Counted from the first letter of the stretch, positions 1 to 7,083 are shown. The stretch is 8,523 bases of DNA from Alphaproteobacteria bacterium (GCA_020851915.1 JADZBT010000175.1:1-8523), one strand, 5' to 3'. Made by a program: numbers and translations. The notes: generated by a model from the letters alone, not told the origin.

Positions 1-675
1 ACGGACGATCCGCCGAGTGTCGCACCGCTGCCGCCGTATCACTGGGCGGATAATACCAACTACAATGACTGGATCACCAGCAAGGGAAAATATCGCTCCG
101 GACTGGGCGGTACGCTGGGGCCCAATAAATATTGCTCGCAGGAGGTAACGCCGCTGACCCCCTATAAATCGACGATCCTGAGCGGCATCAACGCCATGGC
201 GGCGCGCGGTAACACCCACACGAACTTCGGTATGGTGTGGGGCTGGCGCATGCTGTCGCCGCGCTGGCGCGATGCCTGGGCCGGTGATATGCCGGAGGGA
301 TTCCCGCTGGACTACAACACGCCGCTGATGAACAAGGTGGTCATTCTGCTGACCGACGGTGAGAACACCCACAGCAACAGCATCGATACGGCCTATGGTT
401 ACCTCTCGCAGGGAAAGCTGAACGGCATCACCAGTTCCAGCGCGGCGACGGACGAGCTTGACCGCCGACTGACGGTGGTGTGCGACGCCATGAAGGAGCA
501 GGGGATCCTCGTCTACACCATCACCTTCCAGCTCAGCGATACCGGGACGCAGAGCGTATTCCGCGAATGCGCGACGCACCCGGCCTTCTACTTCAACTCG
601 CCGACCAACGAGGAGCTGACGCAGGCGTTCCACACCATCGCCGATTCGCTGGGCAACCTGCGTATCAGTAAATAA
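1..675 (+). CDS. TadG-like pilus protein with VWA domain, 3' part (5' end outside window)
   Basis: The reading frame is open from base 1 to the TAA at 673-675, giving 224 visible residues; the start lies upstream of the window. The visible part is the second half of a von Willebrand A domain. The MIDAS threonine region is at about residues 71-77 (NTHTNFG), a hydrophobic strand ending in TDGEN carries the MIDAS aspartate at about residue 119, and the tail (CDAMKEQGILVYTITF, then a second Cys and ending LRISK) is typical of alphaproteobacterial Tad-locus VWA proteins. The first MIDAS motif (DxSxS) and any N-terminal TadE/TadG-like membrane segment would be off-window. Such proteins are thought to be minor-pilin-like or surface-exposed Tad components; a role in adhesion is inference. 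The gene is followed after 53 bases by tadD on the same strand, so co-transcription is plausible. An internal ATG at 196 is not a credible start because coding continues unbroken upstream. Confidence 0.88.
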   Translation, partial: TDDPPSVAPLPPYHWADNTNYNDWITSKGKYRSGLGGTLGPNKYCSQEVTPLTPYKSTILSGINAMAARGNTHTNFGMVWGWRMLSPRWRDAWAGDMPEGFPLDYNTPLMNKVVILLTDGENTHSNSIDTAYGYLSQGKLNGITSSSAATDELDRRLTVVCDAMKEQGILVYTITFQLSDTGTQSVFRECATHPAFYFNSPTNEELTQAFHTIADSLGNLRISK

Positions 676-728
676 CGGGGGTGCAGCAAATCATTTACCT
701 TATGCTCCGACTGTGATTCTATAGGGGC

Positions 729-1643
729 ATGCACACCCGACGACTCATTGCCGCATGTGTTCTTGGCGCTGCCGCGCTTACGGCCTGCGCCCCCGCGCAG
801 CTACCGCCCGCGCAGGGCACGACGGCGGGCGGCGTGGCTTCCAAGAAAGAAAGCGTGGTGCGTATCGCGCGCGCGTCGGCGGCGGCGGGCGATCTCGGCA
901 CGGCGGTGAATCTCTACCGTCAGGCGCTGGCGCAGGACGGGAACGACCTGCCGTTACGCATGGAGCTTGCCTCTGTGCTCATGAAGGCAGGGCAGGCGCG
1001 GGAAGCACGCGACATCCTTGAGGAAGCCGAGACACAGGCTCCGGACAACCCCGACATTCTCGAGAATCTGGCGGAGGCGTATATTTACGTCGGCAATTCC
1101 GATGAGGCGGTGAAGCTGGCCGAATCTGCGATGAAGAAAGCGCCCCGTGCCAAGCTGTTCGGCATCAAGGGCGTGGCGCTCGACATGCAGGACGAGCATG
1201 ACGCCGCGCAGGAAGCCTACCGCGAAGGGCTGAAACAATTCCCCAAAGACGATATGCTCCAGACCAATCTCGGCATGTCGCTGATACTGCAAGGGCACTA
1301 CGATGAGGCCATCAAGGTGCTGCTGGAAGTGGCCGAAGGGCGTACCTCCTTCCCCAAGGCGCGGCAGAATCTGGCGCTGGCCTACGGGCTGAAGGGCCAG
1401 TGGGACAAGGCCTATGCACTGGGCCTGCAGGATCTCACCAAGGAGCAGGCGAAAGAGAATATCGAGTTCTACAAGCAGTTCGTGCTGGGCGATAGCACCC
1501 GGACGCTTCCGGTATCGAGCACGGAACTGCCGTCGGCCACGCCATCGCCGGTGGAGGAGCCCGTTCTCGAAGAAAACGTACCGGCGACCAAATCCCCGAA
1601 GCCCCTTATCCGGTTTGATTCCAGTTCCGATTTTTTGAAATAG
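729..1643 (+). CDS. tadD: TadD-type TPR lipoprotein (probable secretin pilotin)
   Basis: This 304-residue protein begins with a lipoprotein signal: Arg4-Arg5, a hydrophobic stretch, then the lipobox L-T-A-C with Cys20 as the predicted lipidated residue. About six tetratricopeptide repeats follow at roughly 42-73, 74-107, 108-140, 141-174, 175-207 and 209-235. A Pro/Ser/Glu-rich tail (about 255-304) looks disordered. TadD proteins are outer-membrane lipoproteins needed for Tad pili and act as pilotins for the secretin. The family call comes from the lipobox, the TPRs and the Tad context. The ATG at 729 is the only reasonable start: an in-frame TGA at 714-716 blocks any upstream start, and the signal peptide begins at once. 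The Shine-Dalgarno-like AGGGG (723-727) sits only one base before the ATG, which is too close. The gene is usually co-directional after tadC; here it faces tadC and follows the VWA gene. Confidence 0.85.
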   Translation: MHTRRLIAACVLGAAALTACAPAQLPPAQGTTAGGVASKKESVVRIARASAAAGDLGTAVNLYRQALAQDGNDLPLRMELASVLMKAGQAREARDILEEAETQAPDNPDILENLAEAYIYVGNSDEAVKLAESAMKKAPRAKLFGIKGVALDMQDEHDAAQEAYREGLKQFPKDDMLQTNLGMSLILQGHYDEAIKVLLEVAEGRTSFPKARQNLALAYGLKGQWDKAYALGLQDLTKEQAKENIEFYKQFVLGDSTRTLPVSSTELPSATPSPVEEPVLEENVPATKSPKPLIRFDSSSDFLK

Positions 1644-1659
1644 ATATTTCTGCGCGTCC

Positions 1660-1669
1660 CTATCGATAG
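1660..1669. repeat. 10-base perfect palindrome CTATCGATAG
   Basis: A perfect 10-base palindrome lies 3 bases left of the 86-base element. It may mark the element's left edge or be chance; a loosely similar CCTATAGACT lies at the right edge (1756-1765). No function can be assigned. Confidence 0.35.
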
Positions 1670-1672
1670 TCC

Positions 1673-1758
1673 AGGCCCCTCATCCCCCGCCTTCTCCCTA
1701 TGGGAGAAGGAGCTTCTTCCTCCCTCTCCCATAGGGAGAGGGTCGGGGTGAGGGGCCT
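1673..1758. repeat. 86-base near-palindromic intergenic element with two hairpins (REP-like)
   Basis: The outer arms 1673-1686 (AGGCCCCTCATCCC) and 1745-1758 (GGGGTGAGGGGCCT) pair over 14 bases with one T/G mismatch. Inside are two perfect hairpins: CCTTCTCCC (1690-1698) with GGGAGAAGG (1702-1710) around loop TAT, and CCCTCTCCC (1722-1730) with GGGAGAGGG (1734-1742) around loop ATA. The second hairpin is nearly the reverse complement of the first, so the whole element is a two-armed, almost symmetric palindrome. It lies between the convergent tadD and tadC genes. CCCCTCA/CTCTCCC/GGGAGAGG-type palindromes recur as dispersed intergenic repeats in many proteobacterial genomes; membership of such a family is inference here. 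It could stop or stabilise transcripts from both sides, but no T-run follows either hairpin on either strand, so it is not a classical intrinsic terminator. Confidence 0.8.
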
Positions 1759-1781
1759 ATAGACTGCGAGAGGAAATGTTT

Positions 1782-2780
1782 CTACCGCTTGCTCAGCTCG
1801 TCCATGATCTGGATGATGGCGGGCGTCATCACCACGATGAACAGGCAGGGCAGGATGAACAGGATCATCGGGATGGTCATAATGGCGGGCAGGCGTGCGG
1901 CCTTCTGCTCGGCGCGCAGCAGGCGCTGCTGACGGAATTCCTTGGCCAGCACGCGCAACGCCTGCGCTACCGGCGTGCCGTATTTCTCGGTCTGGATGAG
2001 CACGCTCACGATGCCGCGCACCTCGGGAAGGTTCACGCGCTGCTGCAGATGCTCCAGCGCCGTCTTGCTCTGCGGCAGGAATCCGATCTCAACGGAGGTG
2101 ATGCCCATTTCGTCGGCCAGTTCCGGGTGTGAGATACCCAGCTCCCGCGCCACGCGACCGAGGGTGGCGGAGAGCGTCAATCCCGCTTCGGCGCAGACCA
2201 TCATCAGGTCGAGCGCATCGGGCAGGCCTTTGCGGATGGCGTGCCAGCGTTTGTTGCGCTGGTTGACCAGCATGATGTCCGGCAGCTTGAGGCCGACATA
2301 TCCGGCGATGATGGGGAGGGTGAGGCGCAGGCCGTTGAGCCCTCCCAGATCGCTCCAGTCCACTTTCACCACCAGGAATCCCAGCACGATGAACAGGATC
2401 GGCATGGCGAAGGTGAAGAACACGTAGGTGAAGATCGCATTGGGCGAGCGCCATCCCGCCTCGATGAGGCGCTGCATGATCTTGGCCTTCTGGTCGCGCT
2501 GGAGCAGGTGCAGTTTCTCCACGATGACGCGGGTCAGCGGCTTGTCGTCGTCCTGCGGGCGTTTCCGTTTCTTGGAGCTTTTGATGCCGTCCTGCAATTC
2601 CCGGCGGCGCTCCTGCAATGCCTTGAGGCGTGGGCCCAGCGTATCGCGCTCGGTGATGCTCTGTCCCACGGCATAGACCGAGAGGAATGCTGCGATGCCC
2701 GCCAGCAGCACATAGAGGTCGTCGGGCGTTGCCCCGAAGGGCAGTAGGTCGGCGATGGAAGAATGTTGACCGAGTGCCAT
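1782..2780 (-). CDS. tadC: Tad pilus inner-membrane platform protein TadC
   Basis: This 332-residue protein belongs to the type II secretion F (GspF/PilC-like) family. Hydrophobic segments lie near residues 20-40, 115-137, 150-170 and 297-322, with a basic, charged stretch between about 45 and 75 that probably faces the cytoplasm. The T2SSF core begins around 185 with RKGLPDALDLMMVCAEAGLTL and contains the family-typical region with EIGFLPQ, LPEVRGIVSVLIQTEKYGTPVAQALRVLAKEFR and a C-terminal membrane helix. TadC and TadB form the inner-membrane platform that couples CpaF movement to pilin extraction. The start is ATG at 2778-2780, one base after the tadB stop; only a weak GAGA-type ribosome site precedes it, so translation probably depends on coupling to tadB. 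It is the last gene of the minus-strand operon. Length and motifs are normal for the family. Confidence 0.93.
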   Translation of the reverse strand: MALGQHSSIADLLPFGATPDDLYVLLAGIAAFLSVYAVGQSITERDTLGPRLKALQERRRELQDGIKSSKKRKRPQDDDKPLTRVIVEKLHLLQRDQKAKIMQRLIEAGWRSPNAIFTYVFFTFAMPILFIVLGFLVVKVDWSDLGGLNGLRLTLPIIAGYVGLKLPDIMLVNQRNKRWHAIRKGLPDALDLMMVCAEAGLTLSATLGRVARELGISHPELADEMGITSVEIGFLPQSKTALEHLQQRVNLPEVRGIVSVLIQTEKYGTPVAQALRVLAKEFRQQRLLRAEQKAARLPAIMTIPMILFILPCLFIVVMTPAIIQIMDELSKR

Positions 2781-2781
2781 G

Positions 2782-3756
2782 CTATATCTCGAAGTTCGCC
2801 ATTTTTTTCATCACCGTTGCGCCGAAGGTGAAGCTGCATAGCGCGATGCCGAGCGCGATATTGCCACGGAAATCGTTGAACAGCAGCCCGATATAATCGG
2901 GCGACATCACATAGAGTGCCAGCGTCACCGCGACCGGCAGCATGCCGATAATGAGCGCCGAGGCACGCGCTTCCGAGGAAAGCGCCTTCACCTTCATCTT
3001 CATCATATGGCGGTTGCGGATGGCCTCGGAGATGTTCTCAAGGATCTCCGCAAGGTTACCGCCCGTCTCGCGTTGCAGGGAGATACTGGTCACGAAGAAA
3101 TTGAACTCGGTGATGTCGAGGCGCTTGGCGGTTTCCACCAGCGCATCCTCCATGGTGACGCCCAGATTGATAAGCTCGGCGATGTGGGTGAATTCGGTCT
3201 TGATGGGCCCTGCGCCTTCGGTGGCCACGACCTTCATGCCTTCCTGAATCGGTAGCCCGGATCGCAGGCCGCGCACGATGAGGTCGATGGATTCCGGGAA
3301 ATCGCGCACGAAAGTGTTCACGCGCTTGTTCGCCATGCGTCCGATCACGATATGCGGGACGCCGACGCCGCCGACGATGGCGAGCAGTCCCGCCAGCAAT
3401 CCGCCCATGCCGAAGACGATATGCAACAGACCCCACACGAACAAGCCCAGCAGCGACGAGAGGACGACGTATTTTCCCACGGAGATGTCGCGCCCGGTGC
3501 GTTCCAGCCGGCGGCGCAGCAGGGTGATGGAAGGCAGCCACGTGAAGAAGCGCGACAGGCCGTCCTCCTCCTTGCGTCGCAGGCTGCCTGCGGCCTCAGT
3601 AGAATGGCCCGTGCCATTCCAGCGGTCGCGGAGCTGCGCGGCGCGTTTCTTGGTGCGCTTGTCGGTGCGGTCACCGCCCAGCAGGGCGACGCCCAGCAGC
3701 AGCAGCGACAGCATGCCGCTGAACACCACCAGCATGATGAAGGTGTCGTTACTCAT
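2782..3756 (-). CDS. tadB: Tad pilus inner-membrane platform protein TadB
   Basis: This 324-residue T2SSF-family protein is the partner of TadC. A membrane segment at about residues 5-27 is followed by a basic, charged cytoplasmic stretch (about 30-60), a double hydrophobic segment at about 94-137, and the T2SSF core from about 147 (RDFPESIDLIVRGLRSGLPIQEGM) that includes ISLQRETGGNLAEILENISEAIRNR. Two C-terminal helices lie near 265-286 and 301-320. TadB is the first of the two platform proteins above the CpaF hexamer. The start ATG (3754-3756) overlaps the end of cpaF by 8 bases in the pattern ATGAGTAA. A strong ribosome site GGAGG lies 9 bases upstream, inside cpaF, which supports this start and suggests translational coupling. 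The first helix and the family's normal length agree with it. Confidence 0.94.
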   Translation of the reverse strand: MSNDTFIMLVVFSGMLSLLLLGVALLGGDRTDKRTKKRAAQLRDRWNGTGHSTEAAGSLRRKEEDGLSRFFTWLPSITLLRRRLERTGRDISVGKYVVLSSLLGLFVWGLLHIVFGMGGLLAGLLAIVGGVGVPHIVIGRMANKRVNTFVRDFPESIDLIVRGLRSGLPIQEGMKVVATEGAGPIKTEFTHIAELINLGVTMEDALVETAKRLDITEFNFFVTSISLQRETGGNLAEILENISEAIRNRHMMKMKVKALSSEARASALIIGMLPVAVTLALYVMSPDYIGLLFNDFRGNIALGIALCSFTFGATVMKKMANFEI

Positions 3757-5164
3757 GCGACATGGCCTCCATCAGCGCCTTGCCGAGGCCGAAATACTCC
3801 GCGCGCTCCATGAAGTGTGGGCGCACGCCGGTGGACTCGAACCGGCCGACGAGTTTGCCGGTGCTGTCCTCGCCCTCGAACACGTAACGGAAAAGATCCT
3901 GCGTCACGATGACGTCGCCTTCCATGCCGACCACTTCGGTGACGTGGGTGATGCGGCGCATACCGTCACGCATGCGGCTCACCTGCACGATCATGTTCAC
4001 GGCGCTGGTGATCTGCGTGCGTACCGCCTTGCTGGGCAGGTTGATGCCACCCATGCCCACCATGTTCTCAAGACGTGTCAGGGCTTCGCGCGGGTTGTTG
4101 GCGTGGATGGTGCACATGGAGCCGTCATGGCCGGTGTTCATGGCCTGTAACATGTCGATGGCCTCGCCGCCGCGCACCTCGCCCAGGATGATGCGGTCGG
4201 GGCGCATACGCAGCGCGTTCTTCACGAGGTCGCGCATGCTGATCTCACCGCCGCCTTCGAGGTTGGCGGGGCGCGTTTCGAGCGGCACGACGTGTGGCTG
4301 CTGGAGCTGTAATTCCGCCGCGTCCTCGATGGTGACGATGCGTTCGCCATGGTCGATGAGCTGCGACATGGCGTTGAGCGAGGTCGTCTTACCCGATCCC
4401 GTACCGCCGGAGATGATGAGGTTGAGGCGCGCGGCGGCGGCTATTTTCAGTACCCGCGAGAGGTTCTCGGAGATGTTTCCCTGTTTTGCCATCACGTCGA
4501 GCGTGATCTTTTTCTTCGAGAATTTACGGATGGAGATGGTCGTGCCGCGCAGCGCCAGCGGCGGGCAGATGACGTTCACGCGGCTGCCGTCCTCAAGGCG
4601 CGCGTCGCAGATGGGGTGCGATTCGTCGATGCGTCGGCCGATGAAGGTGACGATACGGGTGGCGATCGACATCACATGCGCTTCGTTGCGGAAGGTGATG
4701 TCGGTAAGTTCAAGTTTGCCACGGCGTTCCACATAGACCTGATTGGGGCCGTTCACCATGATGTCGGTGACGGTCTCGTCCTCCAGCAGCGGCTCGAGCG
4801 GCCCCAGACCAAGCATGTCGGCCACGATGTCGGCGGCCAGCGCCTGTTGTTCGACATGGTTGATGAGCAGCTTCTGTTCCGCCACGATCTCGCCGATAAG
4901 CTCGATGATCTGGCGCTTGAGGTCGGCCTTGGGCAGCTTGGAGGCGGTGGAGAGGTCGATCTGCTCCATGAGCAGCGCATAGATCTTCGCCTTGGTCGCC
5001 TCGGTTTTGGCGGCGTCGGCGGCGCTCTTTTCCGGTTTTTTCTTGGCGGCGTCGGCGGCCTCAGCGGTCGCCGCTGGCTGTGGCTCCCTGGTGGTTTCAG
5101 CGGGCGCAGGGGACTTGGCAGATTGCCCTCCCTGCGGCTGATCTAATGTACGGCGTCCAAACAT
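3749..5164 (-). CDS. cpaF: Tad secretion ATPase CpaF/TadA
   Basis: This is the hexameric AAA-type traffic ATPase (PilT/VirB11 superfamily) that powers Tad pilus assembly at the inner membrane; 471 residues from the ATG at 5164. After an Ala/Lys/Pro-rich linker (about 10-60) comes the N-terminal domain (LGLGPLEPLLEDETVTDIMVNGP, about 118-140). The Walker A motif GGTGSGKT is at 253-260, the Asp box VTIEDAAELQL around 277-287, Walker B RIILGEVRG at 324-332 and the His box GHDGSMCTIHAN at 345-356. All catalytic motifs are intact. The frame is also open to a TTG at 5176 (475 residues), but the ATG start is preferred because CpaF proteins commonly begin MFGRR or similar and no ribosome site supports TTG. 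Only a weak GGG-rich site precedes the ATG. cpaE ends 22 bases upstream, and tadB starts within the last codons. Confidence 0.95.
   Translation of the reverse strand: MFGRRTLDQPQGGQSAKSPAPAETTREPQPAATAEAADAAKKKPEKSAADAAKTEATKAKIYALLMEQIDLSTASKLPKADLKRQIIELIGEIVAEQKLLINHVEQQALAADIVADMLGLGPLEPLLEDETVTDIMVNGPNQVYVERRGKLELTDITFRNEAHVMSIATRIVTFIGRRIDESHPICDARLEDGSRVNVICPPLALRGTTISIRKFSKKKITLDVMAKQGNISENLSRVLKIAAAARLNLIISGGTGSGKTTSLNAMSQLIDHGERIVTIEDAAELQLQQPHVVPLETRPANLEGGGEISMRDLVKNALRMRPDRIILGEVRGGEAIDMLQAMNTGHDGSMCTIHANNPREALTRLENMVGMGGINLPSKAVRTQITSAVNMIVQVSRMRDGMRRITHVTEVVGMEGDVIVTQDLFRYVFEGEDSTGKLVGRFESTGVRPHFMERAEYFGLGKALMEAMSHE
3766..3770 (-). promoter_or_regulatory. Ribosome binding site of tadB, inside the cpaF coding end
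   Basis: The minus strand reads GGAGG, ending 9 bases before the tadB ATG at 3756. It lies within the last codons of cpaF and fixes the tadB start at the overlapping ATGAGTAA. Confidence 0.7.
5007..5059 (-). repeat. In-frame 17-base direct repeat in the CpaF linker
   Basis: The 17-base TTGGCGGCGTCGGCGGC occurs at 5007-5023 and 5043-5059, exactly 36 bases apart, so the spacing is 12 codons. On the minus strand it encodes ADAAK twice (residues about 37-41 and 49-53) within the Ala/Lys-rich N-terminal linker of CpaF. It looks like a small tandem duplication, or slippage in low-complexity sequence, without effect on the frame. Confidence 0.6.
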
Positions 5165-5186
5165 GATCGAACCCAAAAATTACAGT

Positions 5187-6413
5187 CTATTTTTTCATCA
5201 ACGCGCCTAATTTCTTCGCGAGGTTCGGCTTTTCGCTCTCCTCGGGCTTTGCGTCGAAGAAACGATGGGCCATCGCGTCGAGCGCGGCCACTATCTGTGA
5301 ATGCTTGTGGGTTTCCGCCAGCACGCGGCCCGTGTTGGCCGAGCCGTAAGCTTCGGCGTCGAACGGGATCTGGTAGGCAATGGGCAGTCCCAGATTCTTC
5401 TCGAAGCTCTTGGGGCGCATCTCGCCTTTTTTTGCGATGCCCGTGCGGTTGGCGACCACGGTGATATGCGGGTTGGCCAGCTTGTTCTTGATGAGGTCGG
5501 CGAGGCGCATGGCGTCGCGCAAGCCCACCACGGTGAGTTCCGATACCAGTATCACCTCATCCGCGCCGGCCAGCACTTTGCGCGTGAAATCATTCATGTG
5601 GCGCGGCATATCCACCACGATGCAATCATGCTTCTTACGTAACTCGCCGAAGAGGATATCGGCGGTATCCCCGTGCGGGGTGATGTTGCGCGCGAGGTCG
5701 TCCTCGGCGCTGAGCATGCTCAGTTTGTCGTTATACTTCACCATCACGCGTTCCATGAACAGGCTATCGACACGGTCGGGTTTCTCGATGGCTTCGAGCA
5801 GGCCGCGACTGGGTTCCATGTCGAGCGCCAGCGCGGTCGTACCAAAATGCGGATCGGGATCGAAGATGATGGTGCGCTGCCCCATTTTCGACGCGATGAG
5901 GTAGGCGAGGTTGGTTGCGATGGTACTCACGCCAGCGCCACCACAGGCCCCTACCACCGCGATGATCTTGCATGGGTTCGTTGCAGGACCGCCCGCAGGT
6001 GATTCCACTTGTGTCGGTGTGACCGTCAGCGCCTTGTCGAGCGCCACGGTATCCAGCGGCTTCAGGAGATAATGGAATATGCCCATCTCCTTCAGCGTCA
6101 GGAAGAAACTGTATTCGTTGATGGCGCTGGTCACGATAACGCGCACGCCCGGCTCGCAGACGTCGGCCAGCGCGTTGAGATCGTCCATGGCGCGGGCATT
6201 GTCGTCGATGTCGATCAGCAGGAAGTACGGCGTACGCGCGTTCTTCAGATGTTCCGCCGCGTCGCGGACGGTTCCCTTGCGTATGTCATCATCGCTCCAG
6301 CCTTTCTGCGTGGCGACGGCCCGGAGCGACGCGATGCTCTTGTCGTCCGAAACGAACGCGAGGAATTCGCGGCGGGAGTCGATGGAGGGAGTGTTGCGGG
6401 GGGAGTGGCTCAT
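5187..6413 (-). CDS. cpaE: Tad localisation ATPase-like protein CpaE/TadZ (receiver + ParA/MinD fold)
   Basis: This 408-residue protein has two domains. Residues 15-125 look like a receiver domain: acidic pair D23-D24, candidate phosphoacceptor D68 (LLIDID), T95 (VIVTS) and K118 (LLKP), with spacings close to those of CheY. Residues 148-390 form a ParA/MinD-type fold with a deviant Walker A at 155-164 (GACGGAGVST), the following DPDPHFGT region at 185-192 and Walker B CIVVDMPR at 264-271. Both P-loop lysine positions are replaced (Cys157 and Val162), as in other TadZ/CpaE proteins, so ATP turnover is doubtful. The family positions the Tad machine, often at a cell pole. The ATG at 6411-6413 lies 3 bases after the cpaD stop, and AAGGA (6423-6427) sits 9 bases upstream. 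The short basic tail is typical. The CpaE assignment is firm; a signalling role for the receiver is inference. Confidence 0.93.
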   Translation of the reverse strand: MSHSPRNTPSIDSRREFLAFVSDDKSIASLRAVATQKGWSDDDIRKGTVRDAAEHLKNARTPYFLLIDIDDNARAMDDLNALADVCEPGVRVIVTSAINEYSFFLTLKEMGIFHYLLKPLDTVALDKALTVTPTQVESPAGGPATNPCKIIAVVGACGGAGVSTIATNLAYLIASKMGQRTIIFDPDPHFGTTALALDMEPSRGLLEAIEKPDRVDSLFMERVMVKYNDKLSMLSAEDDLARNITPHGDTADILFGELRKKHDCIVVDMPRHMNDFTRKVLAGADEVILVSELTVVGLRDAMRLADLIKNKLANPHITVVANRTGIAKKGEMRPKSFEKNLGLPIAYQIPFDAEAYGSANTGRVLAETHKHSQIVAALDAMAHRFFDAKPEESEKPNLAKKLGALMKK

Positions 6414-6416
6414 GGA

Positions 6417-7079
6417 TCATTGTCCTTCGGTGCTGCCGGACGCGGATTCCCCGCCGCTGTCGCCGCTGCTTGCGCCGCTGGCGGCGGCATCGCGGTAGCG
6501 GGTGACGGCGCTGGCGGAAGCCTGCGCGTCGGGGCCGCTGCCCTGTCTGCCGTGCAGCAGGTCATACGGGTCGGCTACCATCTGCCCGAGATTGGAATTG
6601 GTGGCGCATCCGGCGCTGCTCTTGCTCGTCCAGGCGTAGGCTTCCCGTGGGTCCACGCCCCAGTAATTGCAGTTGGGCGCGATGACCTGATAATAGGTGA
6701 CGTCCGCCTTGACGGACTGCATGTAGGCTTTTGCCGACATCGGGGTGGCGTCGCTGCTCATATTGATGGTGAACGCGGCGGGCGATACGCCCAGCCCGAT
6801 CAGTTCTTCCCGCACGGCATCGGCTTGCGCGGCATTGGTCGAGGTGAGCACGACCTTATGCGCCGTACGCAGATCCACCCCGGCAAAAGCCCCTGCGAGT
6901 ACGTTCTTCTCCTGCGGCGAGAGGGTGGCGAGGTCGCTGCCGAACTCCACGGTATGCGATACGGTCTGCCCGAATACCCGGTTCTGCGGCGGCGGCGCGT
7001 AGCTGAGATCGCGCTGAGTGCAGGCGGATGCGGCGAGCAACAGCAGCAGGGCGGTGAGCGATGCGGTATGTTTCATCAT
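6417..7079 (-). CDS. cpaD: Tad pilus assembly lipoprotein CpaD
   Basis: This 220-residue protein starts at the ATG at 7079; an adjacent second ATG at 7076 would serve equally well. The signal sequence MMKHTASLTALLLLLAASAC ends in a loose lipobox with Cys20 as the likely lipidated residue; Ala rather than Leu at the -3 position makes lipidation less certain. The body shows the CpaD-family hallmarks: an early HTVEFGSDLATLSPQE segment, APNCNYWGVDP, and near the C-terminus GCATNSNLGQMVADPYDLLHGR. A Ser/Gly/Ala-rich tail of about 40 residues looks disordered. CpaD is a periplasmic or outer-membrane accessory of the secretin in alphaproteobacterial Tad systems; its precise role is poorly known. The frame stays open upstream to 7175, but that stretch overlaps the secretin gene and lacks a signal peptide. 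AGGAG (7084-7088) just before the first ATG settles the start. Confidence 0.92.
   Translation of the reverse strand: MMKHTASLTALLLLLAASACTQRDLSYAPPPQNRVFGQTVSHTVEFGSDLATLSPQEKNVLAGAFAGVDLRTAHKVVLTSTNAAQADAVREELIGLGVSPAAFTINMSSDATPMSAKAYMQSVKADVTYYQVIAPNCNYWGVDPREAYAWTSKSSAGCATNSNLGQMVADPYDLLHGRQGSGPDAQASASAVTRYRDAAASGASSGDSGGESASGSTEGQ
6423..6427 (-). promoter_or_regulatory. Ribosome binding site of cpaE
   Basis: The minus strand reads AAGGA, 9 bases before the cpaE ATG at 6413 and inside the last codons of cpaD, supporting this start. Another ATG at 6420 is in a different frame. Confidence 0.6.
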
Positions 7080-7083
7080 GGTT

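Noticed and set aside
1631..1650. T6 run followed by the inverted repeat GAAATA / TATTTC as a possible terminator
   Set aside because: On the plus strand the T-run precedes the stem instead of following it, and on the minus strand the stem is followed by A residues. The stem is short and AT-only, and it overlaps the tadD coding end.
1469..1732. Minus-strand open frame crossing the tadD end and the palindrome
   Set aside because: It is antisense to tadD and begins inside the repeat element. The peptide from the palindrome is a typical false translation of such repeats.
4349..5146. Plus-strand open frame (265 codons) opposite cpaF
   Set aside because: It is antisense to the conserved ATPase with His/Gly/Asp/Leu-rich composition and no family resemblance. 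The cpaF motifs explain the region fully.
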